A DNA stretch of 64,000 nt, from positions 1-64,000 of the forward strand of contig NZ_JAPYKK010000015.1 in NCBI RefSeq assembly GCF_029623395.1, written 5' to 3'. The DNA comes from Sphingomonas echinoides (lineage in GTDB: Bacteria; Pseudomonadota; Alphaproteobacteria; Sphingomonadales; Sphingomonadaceae). The position numbers were made by a program, and so were the translations under genes. Positions 52,563 through 62,044 of the stretch are shown here, in pieces. Under the pieces are notes generated by a model. That model was not told where the DNA came from and ran no database searches. It saw only the letters and a program-made list of their open reading frames with translations. The stretch's first letter is position 1. Each line of letters starts with the position of its first letter.

Positions 52563-55058
52563 TCAAAGGTCCCGCAGCGCTGCGGCGGGCCGCGCACGGA
52601 GGGCGGGGATGCTGCCTGCGATCCCCATCCCGAGCGTGATCGCGACGGCGATCGCAAGCGTCGCGGCGACTGTGTCCCAACGCGGCGCCCAGGCAATTGA
52701 GAACACATGTGTCACAACGTACCAGCCGGCGCCCGCTCCGATCGCTAGGGCAACCGAAACGAGGATTGTCGCCAGCATTGCATACTCCAGCGCTTGCGCG
52801 CCCAACACCTGGCGCCGGCTGCCGCCCAGCAGCTTCAAAATGATGGCATCGTACCGCCGTGCGCGCGCCGATGCGGCGACGGCACCGATCAGCACCGCAA
52901 TCCCCGCCGCAACCGTCACCGCCGCCGCCGCACGGACAGCCAGCGCGATCTGGCCAAGGACCGCGCCAAGTTGACCGATCACGTCCCCGACGCGGATCAG
53001 CGTGACCGAGGGTAACGCCGTGCCGACGCTGCGCATGATCGCACCGTCCCGTGCGGGTTCGGCATAGACGCTGGCAAGAAGGCCGTGTGGTGCCTCCTCG
53101 ATATAGCCGGGGGAAAAGACGATTGCGAAGTTGAGTCCAAGCCCGCCCCAGTCGATGGTTCGCAACGCGGCGATCCGTGCCGGCACGTCGACGCCGAGGA
53201 CCGACACCGTGATCGTATCGCCGATTTTAAGACCCAGCGAAGTGGCTGCCTTATCCTCGAGCGAGACGAGCGGTGGCCCCCGATAGTTGGAAGGCCACCA
53301 TTTGCCTGCGACGACCACGTTGCGCGGCGGTAGCGTCGCCGACCAGGTGATCGTTCGGTCGCCCCGCAGGATCCAGGCACCTTCCGGCAGCGTCTTCATG
53401 TCGGCCACGCGCTGCCCGCGCAAGGCAACGATCGACCCGCGCAGCGACGGCAGCGTTTCGATCTTGGCGGCGGGGGCGGCAACCTTCACCGCGTTCGCGA
53501 AAACGGCATTGTCTTCCGATTGCAAGTCGATTGCGAAGAAGCGGGGCGCCTTGGCGGGCGCAGCGTTGCGTAGTTCGGAGGCCAAGCTTGCGTCTATGAC
53601 AGCGAGCGCCACGAACAGCGAGAAACCGAGGCCCAGGGCAACCACGAGCCGGTCGGTTTGCGCGCCCGGTCTGTGCAGGTTCGCGATGGCCAGTCGCACT
53701 AGCGGCCTTCGAGAACGTGGGAGACTGGCGGCGACAAATCGGATCGCGAGGCCAAGAAGCCAGAGCAGCACGATCAGCGCCGTCACTGCCCCGACGAAGC
53801 CCAACGCGAGAAGGCGATTGGATGCCGTGAGGACGGCAAGCCCGACCAGCGCGGCCACGAGGAGCACCATTATGCCGAGCACTAGCGCTGACGGACGCCG
53901 ACGCGTTGCAAGGGCGTCGCGCAACAGGGTCGCTGCCGGTACGTCGCGCGCCCGCGCCAGTGCGGGCAGGGCGAAGAGCAACGCTACAAGCAGCGCGAGC
54001 ACCGCCGAGGTGGCCAGCGGCACGGGATAAAACGCAAGACGTGGCGGCACCGGAAGCGCCGCGCCGACGACCCCCGAAATGAGCCACGGCACCGCCGCAC
54101 CGACCAGCAGGCCGCCACCGATCCCGGCGGCCGCCACCATTCCCAGTTGCGCCAGGAAGACGATTGCGATCGTCCGCGAGGTCGCCCCCAGAACCTTTAG
54201 CGTCGCGATGATCCGTGTCTTCCCCGCCAGATAGGCGGCAACGCCGCTCCCCACGCCGACCCCCGCAATGGCGAGCGCAGCAAGCCCGACCAGCATCAGA
54301 AACTGGCCGAACTGATCGATACCACGCCGCAAGCCGCCGGCCGCGCTGTCGCTCGTCCGTGCCGACCATCCGGCACTGGGGAAACGTCCGAGCAGCTGAT
54401 CCCGTACCCGAGTAGCCTCGGCAGGATTGTTGAGCACGACGCGATACCGGCTTTCATAGAGGCTACCGGGCTGAACCAGCGCTGTCGCATCCAATCCCTT
54501 AAGGTCGACCAGTGCTGGCGGCCCGAGCGTAAACCCCGCGCCAAGCCGATCGGGTTCTTCCGCGATGATTCCGATAACCCGCAGAGGTGTCGTCCCCACC
54601 CGAACGCTGTCCCCCGTTTTCACGCCCAGCCGATCCGCCGCCGCCGCGGCAATGGCGATCTCGCGGTCGTGCGGGCGAGGGGCCAGTGCCCCCGCCGCCA
54701 ACCGGAACCGCCCGACGAGTGGCCACGCTGTGTCCGTTCCGCGCAAATCGACCAGCATTGCGGGGGTGTTTCTACCCGAGCTCAGCATTGCGCGCATCGA
54801 CACCGTTTCGGACACCCGGCCAGCCTTGGCAAACGCCGCAAGCTCCGCCACCGTGGCGCGGCGCTGGGAGACGGTGAACTCGATGTCGCCGCCGAGGATC
54901 TGTCGGCCGTTCGCATCGAGCGCCGAAATCATGCTCGCGGCAAGGCTTCCGATCCCCGCCAAAGCCGCCGTCCCGAGGAACAGGCACGCCATGAGCAGCA
55001 CCAGACCGCGCCCACCGCGGCGAAGATCCCGCAGGGCCAGCCGCCACGCGATGCTCAA
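52563..55058 (-). CDS. ybbP: ABC transporter permease, YbbP-like (FtsX fold)
   Basis: 831 residues from a TTG at 55058 that overlaps the ATPase stop (TTGA); the longer open frame would overlap the ATPase by 60 bases. SIAWRLALRDLRRGGRG opens the protein, followed by one TM, a periplasmic domain and two FtsX-like three-TM groups, with more TM segments between. In E. coli ybbA-ybbP lie next to tesA in a divergent arrangement, as here. Probably exports or extracts a lipid or hydrophobic substrate; the true substrate is unknown. Confidence 0.9.
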   Translation of the reverse strand: MSIAWRLALRDLRRGGRGLVLLMACLFLGTAALAGIGSLAASMISALDANGRQILGGDIEFTVSQRRATVAELAAFAKAGRVSETVSMRAMLSSGRNTPAMLVDLRGTDTAWPLVGRFRLAAGALAPRPHDREIAIAAAAADRLGVKTGDSVRVGTTPLRVIGIIAEEPDRLGAGFTLGPPALVDLKGLDATALVQPGSLYESRYRVVLNNPAEATRVRDQLLGRFPSAGWSARTSDSAAGGLRRGIDQFGQFLMLVGLAALAIAGVGVGSGVAAYLAGKTRIIATLKVLGATSRTIAIVFLAQLGMVAAAGIGGGLLVGAAVPWLISGVVGAALPVPPRLAFYPVPLATSAVLALLVALLFALPALARARDVPAATLLRDALATRRRPSALVLGIMVLLVAALVGLAVLTASNRLLALGFVGAVTALIVLLWLLGLAIRFVAASLPRSRRPLVRLAIANLHRPGAQTDRLVVALGLGFSLFVALAVIDASLASELRNAAPAKAPRFFAIDLQSEDNAVFANAVKVAAPAAKIETLPSLRGSIVALRGQRVADMKTLPEGAWILRGDRTITWSATLPPRNVVVAGKWWPSNYRGPPLVSLEDKAATSLGLKIGDTITVSVLGVDVPARIAALRTIDWGGLGLNFAIVFSPGYIEEAPHGLLASVYAEPARDGAIMRSVGTALPSVTLIRVGDVIGQLGAVLGQIALAVRAAAAVTVAAGIAVLIGAVAASARARRYDAIILKLLGGSRRQVLGAQALEYAMLATILVSVALAIGAGAGWYVVTHVFSIAWAPRWDTVAATLAIAVAITLGMGIAGSIPALRARPAAALRDL

Positions 55059-55759
55059 GTGCGCCGCCGATCGGTGGCGATCCGCCCGTCGGCCAGGGTA
55101 ACGACTCTGGCGCATCGTGCTGCAAGAGCGGGATCATGCGTGATGACGAACAGCGTCGTCGCGCTCTCGGCGTGGCGTTCGAACAGCAAATCCATGATTG
55201 CAGCGCCGGTTGTAGTATCCAGGTTGCCGGTCGGTTCGTCCGCAAAGATCAATACAGGAGCCGCGACCAACGCGCGCGCGATGGCGACCCGTTGTTGCTC
55301 GCCGCCGGAGAGTTGTGCGGGATAATGTCCGATCCTGCGACTCAGTCCCACCGCGCCGAGCTCCGCCTCCGCGCGGGCAAACGCATCCCGCACGCCCGCC
55401 AACTCCAGCGGAACGGCAACGTTCTCCAGCGCGGTCATCGTCGGCAGCAAGTGGAACGCCTGGAGCACGATACCAATGCGACCGCGTCGGGCGATGGCCA
55501 GCGCGTCCTCGTCGAGTGTGGCAAAATTTAGCCCGGCGACCGTCACCGTGCCGGTACTCGGTCGTTCCAGTCCGGCAAGCACCGCCATCAGCGACGATTT
55601 ACCCGATCCGGACGGTCCAAGCAGCGCAATGCTTTCTCCTTTGGACACGCTCAAGTCGATGCCGCGGAGGATCTCCACGCGAGCGGGTGCGCGCCCCAAC
55701 GACAGCGAGACGTTGCGCGCTTCGATCAGCGCGCTATCGGGGGGAAATGATATGGTCAC
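55055..55759 (-). CDS. ybbA: ABC transporter ATP-binding protein, YbbA-like
   Basis: About 234 residues from a GTG at 55759; an in-frame ATG at 55804 would add 15 residues inside the esterase gene. Walker A GPSGSGKS, signature LSGGEQQR, Walker B VLIFADEPTGNLD and the H-loop VITHD are all present. MacB/LolD-type. It works with the YbbP-like permease encoded directly downstream. Its start overlaps the start of the divergent tesA gene. Confidence 0.9.
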   Translation of the reverse strand: MTISFPPDSALIEARNVSLSLGRAPARVEILRGIDLSVSKGESIALLGPSGSGKSSLMAVLAGLERPSTGTVTVAGLNFATLDEDALAIARRGRIGIVLQAFHLLPTMTALENVAVPLELAGVRDAFARAEAELGAVGLSRRIGHYPAQLSGGEQQRVAIARALVAAPVLIFADEPTGNLDTTTGAAIMDLLFERHAESATTLFVITHDPALAARCARVVTLADGRIATDRRRT

Positions 55760-56406
55760 GGTTGAAGCGATATGGACGGTGGCGGGGGATTGTCCATCTC
55801 GCATTGCTGTCGCTGGCGGGATTTACGCAGGCCGCCGAGGCTGCGCCGCGAGCACCGGTGATCTGGGCCTTCGGCGACAGTCTGAGCGCAGGCTACGGCC
55901 TTCCGCCCGCTTTGGGGTTCACAGCCAGGCTGCAAACCGCGTTGCGGCGCGCAAAGGTTGCAGCGACGGTACGCAACGGCGGCGTCGCGGGTGACACCGC
56001 TGCACAGGCGCGGGCACGATTGCGCTGGGGCTTGCGCGGGCTCGGTGCTGCACCGGATCTCGTAATCGTGGAGCTTGGCGCAAACGACATGCTGCGGGGT
56101 CTTCCGGTGGCGCAAACGAGATACAATCTGGATGTGATCCTGAAGGAATTGCACGCCAGGCGGATCCCGGTGCTCCTGGCCGGAATGCGCGCCGCCCCGA
56201 ACTTGGGAACGGACTATGTAACGGCGTTCGAAGCCATGTACCCGGCACTCGCTAAGCAACACAAGGTCCCGCGCTATCCGTTCTTCCTCGATGGCGTCGC
56301 CGGCAATCGCGCGTTGCTTCAGCCAGACGGATTACATCCGAATGCGCGGGGAGTGGAAATCATCGTGAAACGGATGCTCCCCAGCGTCCGCCAAGCCCTG
56401 AAATGA
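55747..56406 (+). CDS. tesA: SGNH-family arylesterase/lysophospholipase, TesA-like
   Basis: 219 residues; ATG at 55747 (ATGATATGG), overlapping the first codons of the divergent ATPase gene by about 13 bases. Signal-like segment 10-33. Block I FGDSLSAGYG with S45, block II GGVAGDT, block III GAND with N113 and block V DGLHP with D194/H197. Hydrolyses thioesters, aryl esters and lysophospholipids in the periplasm. Confidence 0.92.
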   Translation: MIWSRLKRYGRWRGIVHLALLSLAGFTQAAEAAPRAPVIWAFGDSLSAGYGLPPALGFTARLQTALRRAKVAATVRNGGVAGDTAAQARARLRWGLRGLGAAPDLVIVELGANDMLRGLPVAQTRYNLDVILKELHARRIPVLLAGMRAAPNLGTDYVTAFEAMYPALAKQHKVPRYPFFLDGVAGNRALLQPDGLHPNARGVEIIVKRMLPSVRQALK

Positions 56407-56425
56407 ACCGTGAGGGGAAAGGTGA

Positions 56426-56686
56426 ATGGACCTCGATGACCAGTTCCGCCGCTATTTCGGCACCAGCGACCTGACGAACCTAAAAGCATCTTCGCTTGAT
56501 GCTGGGATAGAGCACATGCGCGTCGATCTCGGACTGGAAAAGGACCGCGACCGGCGCTTCGGATTGTGGACGCTCCTGCATATGCTCGGTGCCGCGCCCG
56601 ATCTTGATGTAGCGTTCGTTTCTGAAGCCGACCGCGCTGCGGCGCGGCGTTTCATGGACGTGGCGGAAAGCCTTGGTGAAAGTTAA
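56426..56686 (+). CDS. Conserved-looking 86-residue hypothetical protein
   Basis: GGGGAAAGG before the ATG, 19 bases after the tesA stop. Mostly helical and acidic (LDAGIEHMRVDLGLEKDRDRRFGLWTLLHMLG, then FVSEADRAAARRFMDVAES). No known domain recognised. Probably co-transcribed with tesA. Confidence 0.65.
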   Translation: MDLDDQFRRYFGTSDLTNLKASSLDAGIEHMRVDLGLEKDRDRRFGLWTLLHMLGAAPDLDVAFVSEADRAAARRFMDVAESLGES

Positions 56687-56876
56687 CTCTTGAGGGCGCA
56701 TTTCCTCAGATCCGTCAACATCACCGTTCTGCAACATCAAGAATATCAATCCAATTTACGCGACCCTGTCGATCTTGCGCGTCGTCGGTTGACGGGAGGG
56801 GCAAACGCGACCTAGCGTATGGTAACGATAACAAGGCGTCCGTTTACCGAGTCGCTAGTGGGTTGAGGAAGTAACG

Positions 56877-57656
56877 ATGCTGGGGTCTGAGCAGACGATA
56901 CGAAATCAGGGTTCCCGCCTTCGCCCCCGCATTGCGACCACCGCAGAATACGCCGGAATGGCGCTCGCCGCCGCAATGCTCGCGTTGTCGGTTCCAGGCG
57001 CAGCATCCGCTCAGACCGCAGGCAACGTGGTTGAAGCGCTTCCACCGCCAACCGGACTTTCGCCTTTTTTTACGCCAGCTACCGCGACGCCTTCCAGCCC
57101 GGATGCGGATGGATTTCTCCGTCGATGGCTGCTGCTGGAGCCGATCTCGAAACCCAACCGGACGAACGCCGGGTTCACGTCCGCCTATGTCCGCGAGGTG
57201 CTGTCATCCGCGCATTATCCTGGCCGTTTTGACGCCTTGCCGCGGGATGGTGAGGCGACCACCGCACCCGGCACGCCGCGCTGGCACGCGCTCGATACGA
57301 ATCTATTCGACGTGAAGCTATTCAGCCTCGCGCAAGGACTCGGGAAGCCGACCTACGGCGTTATCTTCTGGGCTGTTACGGTCGTCGACAGTCCGCGCGA
57401 GATCCGTGACGTCCGCCTTGCGGTCGGTTCCAATTCCGCGTCGGTCTGGTGGCTCAACGGCAAGGAAACCGTCGGCCTGTTCGGGGATCGGCGTATGGTC
57501 ATGGACGACGTCCTGTCGCGACCCGTGACTCTTCGCAAAGGACGGAACGTCCTGCGCGGCGCGGTCATGAACGGCCCCGGTCTGAGCGACTTCTGCATCC
57601 GTTTGCTCGATAACAGCGGCCATCCGATCCGGGACATCAAGGTCGACGTGAAGTGA
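56877..57656 (+). CDS. Secreted beta-sandwich protein paired with GH43
   Basis: 259 residues. A long leader with the hydrophobic core AGMALAAAMLALSVPG ends at ASAQ (about residue 46). The mature part (FLRRWLLLEPI, FWAVTVVDSPREIRDVRLAVGSNSASVWWLNGKE, VLRKGRNVLRGAVMNG) looks like a PA14/galactose-binding-type sandwich seen in bacterial polysaccharide-degrading proteins. Its stop overlaps the GTG start of the GH43 gene (GTGA). Confidence 0.7.
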   Translation: MLGSEQTIRNQGSRLRPRIATTAEYAGMALAAAMLALSVPGAASAQTAGNVVEALPPPTGLSPFFTPATATPSSPDADGFLRRWLLLEPISKPNRTNAGFTSAYVREVLSSAHYPGRFDALPRDGEATTAPGTPRWHALDTNLFDVKLFSLAQGLGKPTYGVIFWAVTVVDSPREIRDVRLAVGSNSASVWWLNGKETVGLFGDRRMVMDDVLSRPVTLRKGRNVLRGAVMNGPGLSDFCIRLLDNSGHPIRDIKVDVK

Positions 57657-59110
57657 GATCGATCATGCAACGCTCCTCCGCCCTGACCATTGCGGCCATG
57701 CTGCTTGCAATTCCTGGTGCTGCCTCGGCCCAACTTGCGGGCGAGCCGTTCATCCACGATCCGTCGACGGTGACCTTGTCGGACGGCAAATGGTGGACCT
57801 TTGGGACACGGGGGGGCGGCCTTGTTTCGGAGGACGGCTGGACTTGGCACAGCGGTGGCGAGCGACCCGGCGGCGGTGTCGCGCCGGACGTGATCAAGAT
57901 CGGCGACCGCTATTATGTCGCCTATGCCGTCGGGGGCGGCGGGATGAACGGCGGCCACGCCAGTAACGTCAAGATCATGTGGACTCACTCGCTCGACCCG
58001 AAGTCGCCCGCGTTTGGCTATCACGACGTCGGCATCGTCGCATCGACCAACGGGATCGAAGTGGCCGATGCGATCGACCCCGCGTTTCTGTACGCGGAGG
58101 GACATCTCTGGCTGAGCTATGGGACGTATTTCGGTTCGATCCGAATGATCGAGCTCGATCCGAAGACGGGCGGGCGGTTGCCGGGTAATCAGCCTGTGGA
58201 CGTGGCGATCGACATGGAGGCGACGGCGCTACTGCACCGTGACGGTTGGTACTATCTGCTCGGTACGCACGGGACCTGCTGCGATGGGCCAAATTCGTCT
58301 TACAACATCAGGGCCGGTCGATCCCGCGCACCGCTTGGGCCCTATGTCGACAATATGGGCGTACCCCTGCTCAAAGGCGGCGGTAAATTGGTCGTTGCAG
58401 GAAGAGGTCGTCAATACGGCCCCGGACATTTCGGCCTGATCGATCTGGGCAATGGCGTCGAGAAATATTCGATTCATTACGAAGCCGATCTTGATCGTAG
58501 CGGTCGCAGCGTTCTTGGGATCCAGCCACTGCTCTGGAAGGACGGTTGGCCGTTGGGTGGTGCGAATATCACGCCAGGCACCTATGAAATTCAATCGGAG
58601 CGCAGCGGCGGTGCCTTGCAACTGGCGGTCGACTTCGTGCGCATGCCCTTTGACGTCCGGCGAAGCTTCATGGCCAAGAGCACTGAGCCCGTTGCGCCAA
58701 TTCCGAACCAGACTCTATCCGAAGACTGCACGACTTGGCCCGCAGGAAACGTCGAGGTCGCCCTTGGCGACTACATGATCCGCGCGCACCAGCGGTGGAC
58801 AATCTCCCCGGTAGCCGGAGCGGGCGGCGCGTTCGGCGCACCTTATTACAAGATCGTCATTGCCGGGACCGAACGCGCGTTGTCGGTCGGTCCGGAAGGT
58901 ACCGTCCGCGCCGCGCCGACTTTCGACGGTTCCTTGGGGCAGCTTTGGCGGATCGACCAACTCACCGACGGGTCCTACCGGATCATGCCCAAAGCTGCCG
59001 TCGACGGGAAGGGACCTGTCGCGTTGGTGGCTCTTGGGCGCAGTACGCCGGCGTTGGCTCCATTCCCGTCTACCGGGGATACAGGCCGGTGGAGTTTCAA
59101 GTTGCCGTAA
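57653..59110 (+). CDS. Glycoside hydrolase family 43 (arabinanase/xylosidase-like), exported
   Basis: 485 residues from the GTG at 57653; an ATG at 57665 is the alternative. Signal peptide to AASAQ. The five-bladed propeller has base D36 (FIHDPS), pKa-tuning D142 (DAIDPAF) and acid E189 (IDMEAT), and GPGHFG carries the usual His. A C-terminal ricin-like or beta-trefoil module (about 380-485: YKIVIAG, LWRIDQL) may bind sugar. Probably cleaves arabinan side chains. Coupled to the upstream secreted protein. Confidence 0.87.
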   Translation: MRSIMQRSSALTIAAMLLAIPGAASAQLAGEPFIHDPSTVTLSDGKWWTFGTRGGGLVSEDGWTWHSGGERPGGGVAPDVIKIGDRYYVAYAVGGGGMNGGHASNVKIMWTHSLDPKSPAFGYHDVGIVASTNGIEVADAIDPAFLYAEGHLWLSYGTYFGSIRMIELDPKTGGRLPGNQPVDVAIDMEATALLHRDGWYYLLGTHGTCCDGPNSSYNIRAGRSRAPLGPYVDNMGVPLLKGGGKLVVAGRGRQYGPGHFGLIDLGNGVEKYSIHYEADLDRSGRSVLGIQPLLWKDGWPLGGANITPGTYEIQSERSGGALQLAVDFVRMPFDVRRSFMAKSTEPVAPIPNQTLSEDCTTWPAGNVEVALGDYMIRAHQRWTISPVAGAGGAFGAPYYKIVIAGTERALSVGPEGTVRAAPTFDGSLGQLWRIDQLTDGSYRIMPKAAVDGKGPVALVALGRSTPALAPFPSTGDTGRWSFKLP

Positions 59111-59140
59111 CAACGACTTTCAACGCGCTATGCGACGAGG

Positions 59141-59174
59141 GCGGTACGGTCGGTTTCGGAACCGGCCGTACCGC
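59141..59174. terminator. Bidirectional terminator between convergent genes
   Basis: A 15-base stem, GCGGTACGGTCGGTT (59141-59155) against AACCGGCCGTACCGC (59160-59174), has one mismatch and a TCGG loop. It lies between the GH43 stop (plus) and the glycine-zipper stop (minus), so it can serve both. Confidence 0.75.
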
Positions 59175-59180
59175 TATCTT

Positions 59181-59579
59181 TCAGCATCCGTTGCGGTAGT
59201 TCTGCGACCGGTCGTGGTTCTGGTCGAGGTTCTTTCCCAGCAAACCGCCGCCGACCGCACCGAGGATCGTGCCGAGCGTGCCGCCGCCAAGGACCGAACC
59301 AAGGACTGCACCACCTGCGCCACCGGCGATCAGGCCTGTCGTCCCGCTGGAGCGACGGCAATCCTGATAGTTGCGGCGTTGATAGCCGCGATAATGACGA
59401 CCATCGTTGTCACCACGGTAATATCCGCGCTGATACTGTCCGCGATCATAGTCGTCGTTCCGCTCGTACTGCGCGCGATCGTTGTAGCCGTAGCGCTGCG
59501 CTTGAGCAGGAGTAGCGACGGTCAGCGGCAGAATCGCTGCGGCGGCGAGGGCGGCTGCGGCGAACTTTTGCTTCAACAT
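59181..59579 (-). CDS. Glycine-zipper 2TM-domain envelope protein
   Basis: 132 residues from the ATG at 59579 with AAGGAG upstream; the open frame begins earlier without a signal peptide. Signal peptide to AQAQ (residue 28), a Tyr/Arg/Asp-rich low-complexity stretch, and a glycine zipper of G-x3-G repeats near residues 84-117, then KNLDQNHDRSQNYR. Typical of the 17-kDa surface antigen family (Rick_17kDa_Anti). The C-terminus lies close to a Cys and is hydrophilic. Confidence 0.88.
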   Translation of the reverse strand: MLKQKFAAAALAAAAILPLTVATPAQAQRYGYNDRAQYERNDDYDRGQYQRGYYRGDNDGRHYRGYQRRNYQDCRRSSGTTGLIAGGAGGAVLGSVLGGGTLGTILGAVGGGLLGKNLDQNHDRSQNYRNGC

Positions 59580-59733
59580 CGTACGTCTCCTTGCGAGTGA
59601 TGAAGACGGTTTAAAGGTTCGTGTCCGAACCGGTTCTGAACTAGATTGGCAACATTCGTTCAGCTTGCTGGTAGGCATTTGCACGGCTGGGCTGATCGGC
59701 ACCCCTACGGATCGCAGACCCGAGCAAGCGCAT

Positions 59734-60921
59734 TTAGCGGTTCAGGGCGAAACGCCGACAATGCTCGAGATAGCCGATTTCATGCGCACCCGCCATCGCG
59801 ACGATGGCGCGAAAAAGCCACGAAGGTGCCTCGAGGTTTCCGTCTTGCGATGTCAGCGTCTCGCGCCACGCCAGCCTTTCGCGGTCGCCGAGCTGTCGGG
59901 CATGCGCCTGACCCACGACGAATGCCAGATACGAAGCGGCGACGATGGCTTCCTTCCGACTGAATTGCTCGACCTCTATCTTCAGATCCTGCGGTGCCAG
60001 TTCCCGCAGGAAAACGGGTTTCCCCATTAGCTGAGCCGCGATCATCCGGTGCCCCAAATTGGGTGACAATGCCTTGGCCCCCATCAGTACGCGTTCTGCT
60101 GGGTCTGCCGGCATCGCAGCTTTTGAACTGGGCGCGACGACCGAGGTGACAGCTTCTTTGATATCGACCAGTGCAAGGCGTTCGTCCTTAGCCTTGCCGC
60201 TGGAAATGCCGACGAGTACCGCAAACCGAAGATTTCCGAGCGAGCTGCAACCCTTCCGCCAATATGCGGCGTCGACGACCCGAACGCTTCCGTCCCCCTC
60301 GACACCGGCGAGCTCCCTGCACCGTACGCGGATCGGGTCTTGCGCGAACAGGGTGGCGATCGCGTCCGCTTCGGCATGTGAAAGCTTCCAGAAGCGCTTG
60401 TTGTGCGGGATGTTCGGTGTGACGTCTTCGAGACGATCCTTAGCGAGATGACGCCACCGTCGTCCGATCGCCTTGCGTCGGACCGATCGTACGACGTTGG
60501 GCTCCCGCGGATCATCCTTGAGCGTCGGCGTCAACGCGCGGCGATATCCATCGATCATTGCCTCGATCATTTTCGCCGTGGTGACACCCGGTAAGTCCGA
60601 ACTGCGTGCGGCGGTCTCAAGCGATAGGCCGAGGCGGATCAGGTCATACGCGGGGTTGGCAAGCACGGTCTGGTCGAGATCGCGGATCTGGATGTCCACC
60701 CGGTGCTCCGCATCGGCGACTGGACCGAGATTGCCGAGGTGACAGTCTCCGCAAATCCACAACGTCGGGCCTTCAGGAATGCTCGCTGCGATGGAGGACG
60801 CTTCCAGCCACTCATAAAATTGCGCGGTATTGCCGCGGACATACGCGTGAACCGACCGCGCCATCTTTAGCGCGCGCGTTCGTGCGAGCACGACCGAGCG
60901 TTCGTCGGGAGCCACGGCCAT
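59734..60921 (-). CDS. DUF2252 protein (kinase-like fold)
   Basis: About 395 residues from the ATG at 60921; 12 extra codons are open upstream. GDCHLGNLG and DLDQTVLANPAYDLIRLGLS are the brackets typical of DUF2252, which is distantly related to aminoglycoside phosphotransferases. Two metal-binding Asp residues are in those motifs. Function not established. It stands between the glycine-zipper gene and the VOC gene on the minus strand. Confidence 0.88.
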   Translation of the reverse strand: MAVAPDERSVVLARTRALKMARSVHAYVRGNTAQFYEWLEASSIAASIPEGPTLWICGDCHLGNLGPVADAEHRVDIQIRDLDQTVLANPAYDLIRLGLSLETAARSSDLPGVTTAKMIEAMIDGYRRALTPTLKDDPREPNVVRSVRRKAIGRRWRHLAKDRLEDVTPNIPHNKRFWKLSHAEADAIATLFAQDPIRVRCRELAGVEGDGSVRVVDAAYWRKGCSSLGNLRFAVLVGISSGKAKDERLALVDIKEAVTSVVAPSSKAAMPADPAERVLMGAKALSPNLGHRMIAAQLMGKPVFLRELAPQDLKIEVEQFSRKEAIVAASYLAFVVGQAHARQLGDRERLAWRETLTSQDGNLEAPSWLFRAIVAMAGAHEIGYLEHCRRFALNR

Positions 60922-61082
60922 GGTTGGACTTTCAAGCTGGGAGACAACGGATCGCACCAGCGGAACCTTGAAGCATACAAGGCTAGAACCGATGCTAGAC
61001 GCCGCTAAACAGACGAGATGACGCGTTAGTTGCGATCCGACGGCAAAAGTCTACCGCCAATTCTCCACCTAAATGCAACGGG

Positions 61083-61529
61083 CTATTTTGCTGGAACGCC
61101 GCGCGAGTCACCGACCTCGAGCCAATAGCCGTCAGGATCCTGAACGTAAATCTGGCGGACGCCATCGAACCGGACCTGCATCGTTCGCACCGTGCCCGCA
61201 AGATCCGTCCAGATGAGATGGTGTTGGTCCAACCAGGCGGTGACCGTAGCCAGATCGTTTACGTGCAGGGCAAGATGTTCGTTGCGGTTTGATGGCTTGG
61301 GCGTGGTGCGACCGTCGAGAATGTGGAGTGCCAATCCGTTTCCAAGGTCGAGCCAACGGCGGTTCTCGAGCGGTGTCGGAATGATTCTCAACCCGAACGC
61401 CTCGTGGTAGAAAGTAGCACTCCGGTCGATGTCCGCGGATTGAATTGCCACGTGCTCCGCCTGAGCTGGCACATTGGCCGGCGCTTGTGCGGCAGCGGCA
61501 GCGATGAACAGGGCTGGGGAGAGGATCAT
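61083..61529 (-). CDS. Periplasmic VOC-family protein (glyoxalase/dioxygenase-like)
   Basis: 148 residues; GGAG 10 bases before the ATG. A short signal peptide (to AAAAAQA) is followed by one VOC module with HVAIQSADIDRSATFY, HLALHVND and YVQDPDGYWLEVGD. The His/Glu metal pair is there, but a single module cannot form the two-domain extradiol site without dimerising. Substrate unknown; not linked to the island 12 kb away. Confidence 0.85.
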   Translation of the reverse strand: MILSPALFIAAAAAQAPANVPAQAEHVAIQSADIDRSATFYHEAFGLRIIPTPLENRRWLDLGNGLALHILDGRTTPKPSNRNEHLALHVNDLATVTAWLDQHHLIWTDLAGTVRTMQVRFDGVRQIYVQDPDGYWLEVGDSRGVPAK

Positions 61530-61615
61530 GGACGCTTTGCTCCAGGTTTGCAGATCTGAGAATTAGGTCATTTGCGGTCGACAGAGCATGCGTTCAGTTT
61601 TCCAACCCTTACCGG

Positions 61616-62044
61616 TCAGCGCTTCAGGATCAGTGGCGGTGAATAATCCGCCAGCGTCATGAACACGGAGTCTACCTTAGTAACCAATTTGCCCCCCGCC
61701 TCAGACGCCGCCGCGACGGAACGCCATTCAGGATCCTCCGTGAATGCCTTCCAACTTACGTCGCGCGCCGCGCGGCTGGGATAGGCCAACACATACACCA
61801 CGCGCCCTTCCGGCGCCGCTTCGGTCGGCATTTCATTCCAATAGGCGACGTTGCGCATACCGTGCTTGGCAAACAGGCCAAGCGTATGCTCGCGGAACCG
61901 CGTGTTCAGGGCAGCCAGCTTCCCCGGCGCGGGGTAATAGACGCGCAATTCATAAACCAGGGTCTGCGCGTTCACCGCAGTTTCCTGGGCAGATACCGGA
62001 AGGGCGGGAACGGACAGCGCGAGACAGGCAAGGGCAAAGCGCAT
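61616..62044 (-). CDS. NIPSNAP-family secreted protein
   Basis: 142 residues from the ATG at 62044, preceded by GAGGAAC; an open frame extends another 69 codons upstream without a signal. Signal peptide to VSAQ. VYELRVYYPAPGKLAALNTRFREHTLGLFAKHGMRNVAYWNE is the NIPSNAP core. Function of the bacterial members is unknown, and an exported copy is common in sphingomonads. Confidence 0.85.
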   Translation of the reverse strand: MRFALACLALSVPALPVSAQETAVNAQTLVYELRVYYPAPGKLAALNTRFREHTLGLFAKHGMRNVAYWNEMPTEAAPEGRVVYVLAYPSRAARDVSWKAFTEDPEWRSVAAASEAGGKLVTKVDSVFMTLADYSPPLILKR

